Shown here: positions 1 through 8,189 of the stretch, one piece after another
How positions within the stretch are numbered: the first letter of the stretch is position 1
How the letters are laid out: each line of letters starts with the position of its first letter
Origin: CAWFGW01 sp963815495
GTDB taxonomy: Bacteria > Bacteroidota > Bacteroidia > Cytophagales > JAAEPT01
Assembly (NCBI GenBank): GCA_963815495.1
Contig: CAWFGW010000029.1
Location: forward strand, 248,001-312,000
Length of the DNA stretch: 64,000 nt
Reading direction: 5' to 3'
Notes under the pieces: model-generated
Databases searched by the model: none
What the model was told of the DNA's origin: nothing
Seen by the model: the letters and a program-made list of their open reading frames with translations, nothing else
Translations under genes and position numbers: made by a program

Positions 1-475
1 AATAGGCCTTACTTACTTTATCTACTACATCAATTTTCGTTTGTGTTACTGATTTTTCATATAGCTCTTTATACACTTTAGCTGCTTGAAGCCCTACTAA
101 ATAAGATCCATCAAAAATTAACTGAGTTGCAGTTACACTTGCATTTGAAGAATACTGAACACCAAAAGCTATCGGCACTACTAAACCTTCAGGTGCTGTT
201 GGTTCAAACGCATTTGCAGGCAAAAACTGACTTTGAACTTTCAAATTGTTAATCAAGTCTACCTTACCGTTGATTTGCGGCAACCCAATAGAAACTGTTT
301 CTTTTACTTTTGCTTCAGAACTTTGGTAATCCAACTTCGCATTTTTCATGGAAGTGTGATTTTCTAAGGCGTAGTCAATACATTGTTGTAGCGAGTAAGC
401 GTTTGCTGATGTGTCTGTTTGCGCAAATGCACTACCCAACGACAGCGCAAACAACATCAAAAATTTATGTTTCAT
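1..475 (-). CDS. TolC-family outer membrane efflux protein, N-terminal part (runs off the window)
   Basis: Reading the minus strand from the ATG at 475 gives an open frame of about 158 residues to the window edge. It opens with a signal peptide (MKHKFLMLFALSLGSAFAQ) followed by YSLQQCIDYALENHTSMKNA, the usual start of TolC/OprM-type outer membrane channels, and later has YSSNASVTATQLIFDGSYLVG, typical of the first TolC strand and helix region. The start lies 1 bp after the stop of the TetR gene, so the two are co-transcribed. In Bacteroidota this arrangement normally continues with a periplasmic adaptor and an RND pump, which would lie beyond position 1; that continuation is inference. Only the N-terminal third or so is present. 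Confidence 0.85.
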   Translation of the reverse strand, partial: MKHKFLMLFALSLGSAFAQTDTSANAYSLQQCIDYALENHTSMKNAKLDYQSSEAKVKETVSIGLPQINGKVDLINNLKVQSQFLPANAFEPTAPEGLVVPIAFGVQYSSNASVTATQLIFDGSYLVGLQAAKVYKELYEKSVTQTKIDVVDKVSKAY

Positions 476-476
476 T

Positions 477-1091
477 TTATTTGTTTTCAACGATATAACT
501 ATTGTACAATTTCAACCCTTTCGGTGTGACTAACCCCATTACAAAGTGTTCAAACAACTCCATCTGAACATCTAACATATTGTATTTGGTAGGTGAGTAA
601 ATCATTGGATCATACCCCATCTCTACTTCTTGCATTCGCATTGTTGCTAATATTTCTGATTTAATTTCTTCCCTGAAATAACCTTCCTTTTTACCTCGCT
701 CCAAGTTATTAACTACAGTTTCATAAATACAACAAACCTTATGTGAATTGAAAGCTTCCCATGCTTTAGAATGATATTTTTTCAAGTCAAAAAGTACTGA
801 CTGGTTCATTTTTGCAGCAAGATTGCGAATGAATTGCGCCATAAAAAACAATTCTTGAATGGCATTTTCACTTTTAGCGACTATTTCAGACACTTCTTTT
901 TCATCCATGTCCATGTGCATTTGAGCCACAGACAAGACTAACTCATCTTTATCTTTAAAATGCTGGTAAATTGTTTTTTTTGAAACAGATAAATTGGTAG
1001 CCAAATCATCCATTGTGACACTTTTTACACCATAGCGCATAAATAGCTCTTCTGCTCCAGCAATGATTTTTTGTTTGACTTCTTCATCCAT
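477..1091 (-). CDS. TetR/AcrR family transcriptional regulator
   Basis: 204 residues, the normal size for the family. The N-terminal helix-turn-helix is clear: VTMDDLATNLSVSKKTIYQH at residues about 25-44, followed by FKDKDELV. The C-terminal ligand-binding part (about residues 60-204) is helical and not assignable to a ligand. It is followed after 1 bp by the TolC-family gene, so it is probably the local repressor of an efflux operon, a common arrangement in Bacteroidota. The divergent HPt gene begins 107 bp upstream, and any operator would lie in 1092-1198; I see no clear palindrome there. Confidence 0.9.
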   Translation of the reverse strand: MDEEVKQKIIAGAEELFMRYGVKSVTMDDLATNLSVSKKTIYQHFKDKDELVLSVAQMHMDMDEKEVSEIVAKSENAIQELFFMAQFIRNLAAKMNQSVLFDLKKYHSKAWEAFNSHKVCCIYETVVNNLERGKKEGYFREEIKSEILATMRMQEVEMGYDPMIYSPTKYNMLDVQMELFEHFVMGLVTPKGLKLYNSYIVENK

Positions 1092-1198
1092 AAACCAAAA
1101 CTAAGAAAACTTTAATCACTTAAAAAGTTTCCAGGGTTTTTTATCTCATGAAAATCACAAGAAAATTTAAATTCAAAGGATAAAAGCATACCTTCATA

Positions 1199-1585
1199 GT
1201 GAAAACCAACTTATTATCACGATTAATGTCTGACCAACTTGTCAATTTAGATTATCTCATAGAATCATCATTAAATGATGAAGAGTATGTAAGAATGATG
1301 ATTGAGATGTATATTAAAAACACCCCAGCTTATTTAGAAAGCTTTAACAAGCATGTACAAAACAATGATTTTGAAGAACTGAAAAAAGCTGCTCATAAAT
1401 TTAAAGCTTCTGTGGCCATCATTGGGATTGAAAAAGCAAAAGAATTAATTCAAGAACTTGAAAATATCTCAGATACGAACCATGAAAAAGCTAATGAGTT
1501 AATCTCACAAATAGAGGTATATTGTAGTGAATCTGTTATTTATTTAAAAGCTAAACTTGACTCCACGGATAATTTTTGTGATTAG
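1199..1585 (+). CDS. Histidine phosphotransfer (HPt) domain protein
   Basis: 128 residues, a stand-alone HPt four-helix-bundle protein. The phospho-acceptor motif AAHKFKAS places the active histidine at about residue 66, followed by a family-typical stretch IIGIEKAKELIQELE. Such proteins relay phosphate between hybrid sensor kinases and response regulators; no kinase is adjacent, so the partner is unknown. The start is uncertain: GTG at 1199 gives the full length, while an ATG at 1226 (residue 10) would also keep the whole domain; an AAAGGA-like stretch near 1176 slightly favours the GTG. Its 3' end overlaps the convergent hydrolase gene by 35 bp. Confidence 0.85.
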   Translation: MKTNLLSRLMSDQLVNLDYLIESSLNDEEYVRMMIEMYIKNTPAYLESFNKHVQNNDFEELKKAAHKFKASVAIIGIEKAKELIQELENISDTNHEKANELISQIEVYCSESVIYLKAKLDSTDNFCD

Positions 1586-2456
1586 AAAAAAACTTATCGA
1601 CTATACCAAAATGACTCGTATCTATGGTGACTACTGTCAACCCAAGTTTTTCGCACACTTTTTTGACTTGTTTATTTTTCACTAATAAATCCCGTTTAGC
1701 TAAAAATATTAAAGGTTTATGTTGTAAGCTTTTCATTACCGTCTGAAATGGTAATGTCATCAAAGCATACATGTTCCAAACTCTATACAACTTAAAGCGC
1801 CTCGACTTTTGATTGAGTACCCGCAAAAAAAATTCTGTGGTATAACTATCTATTAACCGTAGTTTATTTGCTGTTTTAATCAATCCGCGATAGATACCAG
1901 GATAAAAAACAAAACTGTGAAAGAGCCTTTTAAAGAACCAGTTGGTAGTAGCTAATTTATAGACCTTACTCGGCACTATCCCATCGGGTGCTAAAAGTGT
2001 TAAATCTATTACCCGGTCTTTAAATAAAAATGCTGTATGAATTGCAACCCGAGCACCCAAGCTAAACCCTAGAATAGAAAACCGATTTACTTTTTCCACC
2101 TTTAGAATTTCAGCCATGTAAGCATGCCAATCATTTAAAGAAATGTTTTTTTTATGATAAAAGGTACTATAACCATGTCCAAACAAATCAATCGCTATCA
2201 GTTTATGATTTAATTGAATAGCTGCTGGAATATTCTCAAACAAAGCTTTACTTTGTCCAAATCCATGAAAGAGGACAAGCACTTGTTCACCGTGCCCATA
2301 CACCACATAGGACAACTTACTCTTTCCAATCCGACAACTTGAATGTATCAATGGTGAAATATATTTCTTTCTTATAAATTGAAAATAGACTAAATGGGTT
2401 AATTTTTTAACTTTGCACCTCGAAAAAACACAATAGAATGCCACAAAGATATACAA
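1551..2456 (-). CDS. Alpha/beta-fold hydrolase
   Basis: Alpha/beta hydrolase fold: LVLFHGFGQS is the oxyanion strand-loop, FSILGFSLGARVA carries the nucleophile elbow G-x-S-x-G with Ser as nucleophile, and the C-terminal TIDTSHFGIVDK supplies the catalytic His; an acidic residue in the strand near LAKRDLLV is the likely third member. The substrate is not predictable. The longest frame starts at a TTG at 2456, which would overlap the start of metG on the other strand; no ATG lies between it and the fold. A TTG at 2351 (giving about 267 residues) retains all of the fold and leaves room for a promoter, and I prefer it. The 3' end overlaps the HPt gene. Confidence 0.8.
   Translation of the reverse strand: MYIFVAFYCVFSRCKVKKLTHLVYFQFIRKKYISPLIHSSCRIGKSKLSYVVYGHGEQVLVLFHGFGQSKALFENIPAAIQLNHKLIAIDLFGHGYSTFYHKKNISLNDWHAYMAEILKVEKVNRFSILGFSLGARVAIHTAFLFKDRVIDLTLLAPDGIVPSKVYKLATTNWFFKRLFHSFVFYPGIYRGLIKTANKLRLIDSYTTEFFLRVLNQKSRRFKLYRVWNMYALMTLPFQTVMKSLQHKPLIFLAKRDLLVKNKQVKKVCEKLGLTVVTIDTSHFGIVDKFFSNHKNYPWSQV
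2408..2415 (+). promoter_or_regulatory. Candidate -7 promoter element for metG
   Basis: TAACTTTG matches the Bacteroidota -7 consensus TAnnTTTG exactly and sits 22 bp before the metG ATG. A TTG at 2379-2381 is 26 bp upstream, somewhat too far for a standard -33 element, so the call rests on the -7 element and position alone. Confidence 0.4.
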
Positions 2457-4480
2457 TTACTTCTGCTCTTCCTTATGCAAACGGACCTGTGCACATTGGC
2501 CACTTGGCTGGTGTTTATATACCAGCTGACATTTATGCCCGTTACCTACGCTCAACTGGTGAAGATGTATTGTTTGTTTGTGGGAGTGATGAGCATGGTG
2601 TTCCAATAACCATTCGTGCTCAAAAAGAAGGCCTTAGTCCGCAACAAGTAGTCGATAAATATCACACCCAAATTAAGGAGTCGTTTGAAGGTTTAGGTAT
2701 TTCGTTTGATATTTTCTCTCGTACATCCAATGAAACACATAAGAAAACTGCTTCTGATTTTTTTAAAAAACTCAATGAAGAAGGTAAATTTGTCGAGAAA
2801 AAATCATTGCAGTTTTACGATGAAAAAAACAATCAATTTTTAGCAGATCGATATATTAAAGGTACATGCCCGCATTGCGGCAACCCTGAGGCCTACGGAG
2901 ACCAATGCGAGAAGTGTGGATCAACGCTTAGTTCTGATGAATTAAAAAACCCAAAATCTGCCTTAACGGGCGAAACGCCTGTGAAGAAAGAAACTTCGCA
3001 TTGGTATTTACCCCTTGAACAATATGAAGGAAAGCTTCGTAAGTGGATTTTGCAAGATCATAAAGAGTGGAAAACAAACGTGGTTGGTCAATGCAAATCG
3101 TGGCTTGACCAAGGTCTTCAACCGCGGGCAGTTACCCGTGATTTGGACTGGGGAGTACCTGTACCCGCAAAAAACGCAGAAGGAAAAGTTTTGTATGTTT
3201 GGTTTGATGCACCCATTGGCTATATCTCAGCCTCTAAAGATTGGGCTGCGAAAACTGGAAAAGACTGGGAACCTTATTGGAAAAATCAGGACACAAAGCT
3301 GATTCACTTTATCGGTAAAGATAACATAGTGTTCCATTGCATTATTTTCCCAGCGATGCTTTCTGCACATGGGGAATTTATTTTACCAGAAAATGTGCCT
3401 GCTAATGAATTTCTAAATTTAGAAGGTGATAAAATTTCTACTTCGCGCAATTGGGCGGTGTGGTTGCATGAGTATTTAGAAGAGTTTCCACATAAACAAG
3501 ATGTGTTGCGGTATACACTTTGCGCTAACGCCCCAGAAACAAAAGACAATGACTTCACGTGGAAAGATTTTCAAACCAGAAACAACAGTGAGTTAGTAGC
3601 CATATTTGGTAACTTTGTCAATCGAACCTTAGTGCTTACTCATAAATATTATCAAGGCATAGTACCTCAGAAAGGTGAATTGTATGACATAGATCATGAT
3701 GTTTTAGAGGCAATAAAATCAATTCCCAAAAAAGTGAGCGCCTCGATTGAAACTTACCGCTTTAGAGAAGCACTTGCTAACGCGATGGAATTAGCGCGTG
3801 TGGGTAATAAATACCTGGCTGAAACTGAACCATGGAAATTGGTTAAAACTGATGCGAAGCGTGTAGAAACAATTATGAATATTAGTATTCAAATCGCTGC
3901 TAACTTAGCTATTATCTTTGAACCCTTTATTCCCTTTTCTTCTAAAAAACTTCAACAATTACTGAATATTGAAAACACTGGGTGGAATACCGCTGGAAAC
4001 ATTGATTTCTTACAAAGTGGACACACTATCAACAGTGCAGAACTGCTTTTTCAAAAAATTGAAGACATAGAAATAGAACATCAAGTACAGAAGTTAGAAA
4101 ACACCAAAGCAATGAATCAAGCAGAAAACATTAACTCTACACCAGAAATCAGCCCGGAAATTTCTTTTGATGATTTCACAAAGCTTGACTTACGCGTAGC
4201 GACCATCATTGAGGCTGAAAAAGTACCTAAAACAGATAAGTTGCTAAAACTTAAAGTTGATTTAGGCTTTGAGCAACGAACTGTGGTCAGCGGTATTGCG
4301 GGTTCTTACTCTCCCGAAAATATCATTGGACAACAAGTCACGTTATTGATTAATTTAGCACCTCGAAAAATCAAAGGGATAGAGTCGCAAGGGATGATTT
4401 TAATGGCCGAAGAAACAGATGGTCAATTAAAGTTTGTCTGTCCTTCTGAAGGTATTAGTGCTGGTTGTAAGATTGGTTAG
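2438..4480 (+). CDS. metG: Methionyl-tRNA synthetase
   Basis: 680 residues, full length for the form with a C-terminal tRNA-binding domain. It charges tRNA-Met with methionine in the cytoplasm. The class I signature HIGH is at residues 19-22, and the KMSKS-type loop appears as KISTS at 332-336. A zinc knuckle is formed by CPHCG and CEKCG (about residues 145-161). The anticodon-binding helical domain follows, then a linker of about 30 residues and an EMAPII/Trbp111-like OB-fold (FDDFTKLDLRVATIIEAEKV, from about residue 577), which dimerises the enzyme and helps to bind tRNA. The ATG at 2438 is well placed after a -7 element. Confidence 0.97.
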   Translation: MPQRYTITSALPYANGPVHIGHLAGVYIPADIYARYLRSTGEDVLFVCGSDEHGVPITIRAQKEGLSPQQVVDKYHTQIKESFEGLGISFDIFSRTSNETHKKTASDFFKKLNEEGKFVEKKSLQFYDEKNNQFLADRYIKGTCPHCGNPEAYGDQCEKCGSTLSSDELKNPKSALTGETPVKKETSHWYLPLEQYEGKLRKWILQDHKEWKTNVVGQCKSWLDQGLQPRAVTRDLDWGVPVPAKNAEGKVLYVWFDAPIGYISASKDWAAKTGKDWEPYWKNQDTKLIHFIGKDNIVFHCIIFPAMLSAHGEFILPENVPANEFLNLEGDKISTSRNWAVWLHEYLEEFPHKQDVLRYTLCANAPETKDNDFTWKDFQTRNNSELVAIFGNFVNRTLVLTHKYYQGIVPQKGELYDIDHDVLEAIKSIPKKVSASIETYRFREALANAMELARVGNKYLAETEPWKLVKTDAKRVETIMNISIQIAANLAIIFEPFIPFSSKKLQQLLNIENTGWNTAGNIDFLQSGHTINSAELLFQKIEDIEIEHQVQKLENTKAMNQAENINSTPEISPEISFDDFTKLDLRVATIIEAEKVPKTDKLLKLKVDLGFEQRTVVSGIAGSYSPENIIGQQVTLLINLAPRKIKGIESQGMILMAEETDGQLKFVCPSEGISAGCKIG

Positions 4481-4530
4481 ATAGAAGTTAGATTGTTAGA
4501 TATTAGAAGTTAGAAAAAAGTCAATTTCTA

Positions 4531-4558
4531 ATAAATGTAACTTCGTTATTACATTTAT
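4531..4558 (+). terminator. Hairpin downstream of metG
   Basis: ATAAATGTAA at 4531-4540 pairs perfectly with TTACATTTAT at 4549-4558 around an 8-nt loop. There is no strong T-run after it, so it could be a weak terminator between the convergent metG and pth genes, or only a structured 3' end. The flanking bases are built of TTAGA/ATTAG words like other intergenic tracts in this window. Confidence 0.4.
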
Positions 4559-4628
4559 ATCTAAAACTTAACATCTATTAACATCTATTCTAGTGTAGAA
4601 CTTTAAGCTAAATGCTAACAGCTTAATC

Positions 4629-5189
4629 TTAATCGTTATGAAAATTCATGGTGCGGTCGATTCCGATAGTCACAAAAGACTCGACTGTTTTTTTTGCCTT
4701 GTCTAACACAATAGATAACTCTTCTGATTCTTTGTTAGAAAACTCTCCCAAAACAAAATCCACTTGTTTCCCTTTTGAAAAATCATCCCCTACTCCAATT
4801 TTTAAGCGCGGGTATTCATTGGTTTGCAACAATTCTTCTACACTTTTTAATCCATTATGCCCCCCGGCTGAGCCTTTTTTTCTAAGACGTTGTTTGTGAT
4901 AAGGCAGAGAAATATCATCCGTTATAATTAAAATATTTTCGGGTGCTAACTTCAACTCATTCATCCAATAACGAACTGCTTTACCACTCAAGTTCATGTA
5001 AGTGGAAGGCTTTAATAAATGTACTGTTCTGCCTTTGTACTTATAGCTTGTGACAAAACCAAATTTATCTGTTCCAAATGTTACACTTTCTTTTTCAGCA
5101 ATATAGTCGACTATCATAAAGCCAACATTATGACGAGTGGCAGCATATTCAGCCCCAATATTACCTAAACCAACTATTAAATATTTCAT
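4629..5189 (-). CDS. pth: Peptidyl-tRNA hydrolase
   Basis: 186 residues, standard length. It frees tRNA from prematurely released peptidyl-tRNA. The N-terminus MKYLIVGLGN contains the conserved Asn10; TRHNVGF contains the catalytic His20; LLKPSTYMNLSG and ILIITDDISLP (catalytic Asp) follow, then GSAGGHNGLKS. All hallmark residues are present. It is downstream of prs-rplY on the same strand but separated from rplY by a strong hairpin terminator, so it probably has its own promoter. Confidence 0.97.
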   Translation of the reverse strand: MKYLIVGLGNIGAEYAATRHNVGFMIVDYIAEKESVTFGTDKFGFVTSYKYKGRTVHLLKPSTYMNLSGKAVRYWMNELKLAPENILIITDDISLPYHKQRLRKKGSAGGHNGLKSVEELLQTNEYPRLKIGVGDDFSKGKQVDFVLGEFSNKESEELSIVLDKAKKTVESFVTIGIDRTMNFHND

Positions 5190-5201
5190 GTTCTAAATAT
5201 A

Positions 5202-5233
5202 AAAAGGCTGCTCAAATTAATGAACAGCCTTTT
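5202..5233 (-). terminator. Rho-independent terminator after prs-rplY
   Basis: AAAAGGCTG (5202-5210) and CAGCCTTTT (5225-5233) form a perfect 9-bp stem around a 14-nt loop, 24 bp past the rplY stop, and on the minus strand the right arm ends in a T-run (CAGCCTTTTTATA). Confidence 0.8.
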
Positions 5234-5257
5234 ACCATATCCTAAAATATATGTTAC

Positions 5258-5866
5258 TTATGCTTCTTCTTCAGCAGCTACTTCTTCCTCTCCCTCAACA
5301 ATGGCCGTTAATGAACTTCTTAAAGCTCTTGGGATGATGATAGAAACGATAGATACTTGCTCTGGAGTAACAATACTAAAATCTTTAGTTTTTACTTCTT
5401 TTACTTTAATTGACTTACCTAATTCTAAAGAAGAAATATCAATTCCAACGAAGTCTGGCAAGTTAGCTGGAATAGCTTTTACTTTTAGTTTTTTAGATTT
5501 TAAGTAAACTTGTCCACCTTTAAGGATACCTGGAGAAACACCTTCTAATCGAACAGGTACTTCAACCACTACCTCTTTATCGTCAAAAATTTCTAATAAG
5601 TCAACATGAAGTAACATGTCACTTACTGGGTGAAATTGTACATCTTTCAATACACATTTCTTTTCAACACCTTCTACATTAAGGTGTACTATGTGTGCGT
5701 CACCGGTGTAAAGTAAGTCTTTGAATATGTATGCTGGAGAATGAAAATGAATATTTTCTTTACCTCCGTATAATACACATGGGACATTACCATCAGCACG
5801 AAGAAGTTTTGAATACTTAGTACCTACTTCTTCTCTTTTAAAGCCTACTATTTCTGTCGTTTTCAT
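5258..5866 (-). CDS. rplY: 50S ribosomal protein L25 / general stress protein Ctc
   Basis: 202 residues: the long CTC form, with an N-terminal L25 5S-rRNA-binding beta-barrel (TEIVGFKREEVGTKYSKLLR, then VPCVLYGGKENIHF) and a C-terminal beta domain (VEVPVRLEGVSPGILKGGQV). The last residues are an acidic tail (EGEEEVAAEEEA), common in Bacteroidota CTC proteins. It lies 9 bp after prs on the same strand; prs-rplY-pth is a widespread gene order. It binds 5S rRNA on the large ribosomal subunit. Confidence 0.96.
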   Translation of the reverse strand: MKTTEIVGFKREEVGTKYSKLLRADGNVPCVLYGGKENIHFHSPAYIFKDLLYTGDAHIVHLNVEGVEKKCVLKDVQFHPVSDMLLHVDLLEIFDDKEVVVEVPVRLEGVSPGILKGGQVYLKSKKLKVKAIPANLPDFVGIDISSLELGKSIKVKEVKTKDFSIVTPEQVSIVSIIIPRALRSSLTAIVEGEEEVAAEEEA

Positions 5867-5875
5867 GTTTGTTTG

Positions 5876-6805
5876 TTATATAAATAATGAACTTATTGAT
5901 TCGTGATTTTGAATTTTTCCTATCGCAGCTCCAAACAAATCACACATGCTTAGAACCTTTATTTTACTTGACTCTCTGCTTAAAGGAATAGTATCTGTAA
6001 CTACTAGTTCTTCAAAAACAGAATTTTCTATGTTTTCATAGGCATTTCCAGACAAAACTGGGTGAGTACAAATTGCTCGTACACTTAATGCGCCTTTTTC
6101 TTTAATCAATTGAGCCGCTCTTGAAAGTGTGCCTCCAGTGTCAATTAAATCATCCACTAACACCACATTTGCACCTTCCACATCTCCAATCAACTGCATA
6201 GAAGCAATTTGATTGGCACGCTCTCTGTGTTTATCACACACGACTAAGTCTACTCCTAATTTTTTAGCAAATCCTCTAGCTCTCTTCACACCGCCCACGT
6301 CAGGTGACGCCATAATCAAGTTTTCCAAACCTAAAGATTTGATATAAGGAATAAACAACGAGCCGCCATCAAAATGATCGACTGGAAAATCAAAGAATCC
6401 TTGAATTTGATCAGCATGTAAGTCACAAGTCATTAATCGATCAGCTCCAGCAGCTTCAAGCATATTAGCTACTAATTTTGCGCCAATTCCAACACGTGAC
6501 TTATCTTTTCTATCTTGTCTAGCATACCCAAAATAAGGTACTACTACTGTTACTTTGTAGGCTGATGCTCTTCTTGCAGCATCTACCATTAACAACAATT
6601 CCATCAAATTATCTGCTGGAGGGAAGGTAGATTGTACAATAAAAACATGAGAACCTCTCACGGATTCGTTAAAGTGTACACTTAACTCCCCATCGCTAAA
6701 ACGCTCAGTAGTCACTGAACCGAGTGGAGTTCCGTATACTTTTGCAATTTTTTCGGCAAGAACAGTTGATGCTGACCCAGAGAAAATTTTTACAGATGAA
6801 TTCAT
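5876..6805 (-). CDS. prs: Ribose-phosphate pyrophosphokinase
   Basis: 309 residues, normal length. It makes PRPP from ribose 5-phosphate and ATP for nucleotide, histidine and tryptophan synthesis. The sequence shows KIFSGSAS and RFSDGELSVHFNESVRGSHV at the N-terminus, YFGYARQDRK (flexible ATP loop), MTCDLHADQIQGFFD, and the PRPP-binding loop VVLVDDLIDTGGTL. It is the first gene of the prs-rplY unit; tRNA-Gln on the same strand lies directly upstream, with a hairpin in between. Confidence 0.97.
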   Translation of the reverse strand: MNSSVKIFSGSASTVLAEKIAKVYGTPLGSVTTERFSDGELSVHFNESVRGSHVFIVQSTFPPADNLMELLLMVDAARRASAYKVTVVVPYFGYARQDRKDKSRVGIGAKLVANMLEAAGADRLMTCDLHADQIQGFFDFPVDHFDGGSLFIPYIKSLGLENLIMASPDVGGVKRARGFAKKLGVDLVVCDKHRERANQIASMQLIGDVEGANVVLVDDLIDTGGTLSRAAQLIKEKGALSVRAICTHPVLSGNAYENIENSVFEELVVTDTIPLSRESSKIKVLSMCDLFGAAIGKIQNHESISSLFI

Positions 6806-6826
6806 TTGGTAGCCGTTTAGACAAGA

Positions 6827-6851
6827 ATTCCTGAGCGAATGACTCAGGAAT
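6827..6851 (-). terminator. Hairpin between tRNA-Gln and prs
   Basis: ATTCCTGAG (6827-6835) pairs with CTCAGGAAT (6843-6851), a 9-bp stem with a 7-nt loop. It lies 9 bp past the 3' end of the tRNA on the same strand and 21 bp before the prs start. It may terminate the tRNA transcript or mark its 3' processing; the following minus-strand bases TCTTGTC are only modestly T-rich. Confidence 0.45.
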
Positions 6852-6860
6852 CTTATTTTG

Positions 6861-6933
6861 TTGGTCTACTAGGGCTCGAACCTAGACTCTTCTGTACCAA
6901 AAACAGACGTGTTGCCAGTTACACCATAGACCA
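6861..6933 (-). tRNA. tRNA-Gln (anticodon TTG)
   Basis: The minus strand folds as a cloverleaf: acceptor TGGTCTA/TAGACCA, D-stem GTGT/ACAC with AACTGGCA in the loop, anticodon stem TCTGT/ACAGA with loop TTTTGGT (anticodon TTG, reads CAA), T-stem CTAGG/CCTAG with TTCGAGC in the loop, discriminator A. The 3' CCA is not encoded. No CAT-started frame on either strand through here is a gene. Confidence 0.95.
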
Positions 6934-7127
6934 AACTTTCATCTCAAAAAGCAATACAGTAAAACCATATTCTTTCGAGGCGACAAAGATAGATATTTTT
7001 TTACTTCAACAAAACCTCTGCTAAAAAAAATAACACATGCTACTAGGATTTTTTAATAAGCTAAAAGAATAGAAGCAACTCAGGTTATTGATTATCAATT
7101 AATTTCCAAGTTGCAGCTATGTCTATT

Positions 7128-8003
7128 TTATAAATCTAAATTGAAAGAAAATGTTCCATAAGTAATGGTAACCGATCGGTCACAGGACTCACCAGGTATT
7201 TTTTCATAACCATAGTCAACTGATCGAATCAATTCACCTGCTGGTTTCACTGTGATTACCCCTCCTACGAACATCCTTTTAGTTATCCAGCATTGTAAAT
7301 CAAAGATAACAGGATCTGTACTCGTAATTGCTGCTGTGTATGCTAATCCATTTCTATTAACCCCTGACGCATTGCCATAAATATGATAAATCTCATCAAA
7401 AGGACTTGATGTGCCTTCGTCAACTAGAATCCGTGTTCTTGTTGATTCCCAAGTAGTGACTTCTCCATTTTCAAAAATTAACTTGGCATCACTTACGTTT
7501 ACTACCCATGTCTTTTTCCCTGCTATCAACCCTTTATTGGTAATAGTTTCAACGCCTTCTACTGTCACAAATTCTTGAGAAAAAAAAGAATTTTGTACGC
7601 GGTAATTAAGTAGTGAAACCTGAACTACAGCACCTGAATCCTGGTAGTGTCCTGTATAGTTCAAAACTACCTTTCCTTTTCGAATAATCCCATTATATTC
7701 ACATCCAGCTTCTCCAAAATCTATCACTATTTCTTTTTTAGTGGTATTAATAGTCACATCTGCACATATATTAGAAGCTATTCTTGCTTTGTTAACCGAG
7801 TCGCTATTCTCAGTCATTGCCGTAAAAGAGACGGACAAGAGGTCGTCAAATTCTCTTTGATGTCTATTATTATCTTCTGTTGATTGGAATTCTGGTGTAG
7901 TATTGGGTTTATCATCCTCCATTTTATCATCGTTGTCTTTTTTGCATGAGGATAATAACACAGTGATTGCCAATAAGGCCATGAATAGGTAGCTCTTTTT
8001 CAT
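7128..8003 (-). CDS. Predicted lipoprotein of unknown function
   Basis: 291 residues. The N-terminus MKKSYLFMALLAITVLLSSC is a lipoprotein signal with lipobox LSSC (Cys20), followed by a charged linker (KKDNDDKMEDDKPN) typical of Bacteroidota surface-exposed lipoproteins. The rest is predicted mostly beta (VVLNYTGHYQDSGAVVQVSL; CWITKRMFVGGVITVKPAGE). I recognise no family or catalytic motif. It is a single gene between tRNA-Gln and the divergent speA. Its cellular site is probably the outer membrane; the function is unknown. Confidence 0.85.
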   Translation of the reverse strand: MKKSYLFMALLAITVLLSSCKKDNDDKMEDDKPNTTPEFQSTEDNNRHQREFDDLLSVSFTAMTENSDSVNKARIASNICADVTINTTKKEIVIDFGEAGCEYNGIIRKGKVVLNYTGHYQDSGAVVQVSLLNYRVQNSFFSQEFVTVEGVETITNKGLIAGKKTWVVNVSDAKLIFENGEVTTWESTRTRILVDEGTSSPFDEIYHIYGNASGVNRNGLAYTAAITSTDPVIFDLQCWITKRMFVGGVITVKPAGELIRSVDYGYEKIPGESCDRSVTITYGTFSFNLDL

Positions 8004-8106
8004 ATCTTTAGTAAGTTGAATGATATAAATATAACCATTTGAATTGGTTTTTTTATCGCGAATTTTTCAATCATAAACTCCACCAATTTAATCAAGGAAA
8101 AAATAG

Positions 8107-8137
8107 CTTGAAAACCATGATAGATAATCTATTTTTG
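8107..8137 (+). promoter_or_regulatory. Candidate Bacteroidota promoter of speA
   Basis: CTTG with its TTG at 8108-8110 and TATTTTTG at 8130-8137 match the -33 (TTTG/TTG) and -7 (TAnnTTTG) elements with a spacing of 19 bp, and lead into an untranslated leader of about 45 bp before the speA ATG. This is the best-formed promoter I see in the window. Confidence 0.6.
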
Positions 8138-8189
8138 TACTGGATAAATAAATAAAACTAACTCACATTTAATTATCGGGGAATAGGAA

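Noticed and set aside
6839..7024. 61-codon plus-strand frame over tRNA-Gln
   Set aside because: It is antisense to a well-folded tRNA gene and has no family features.
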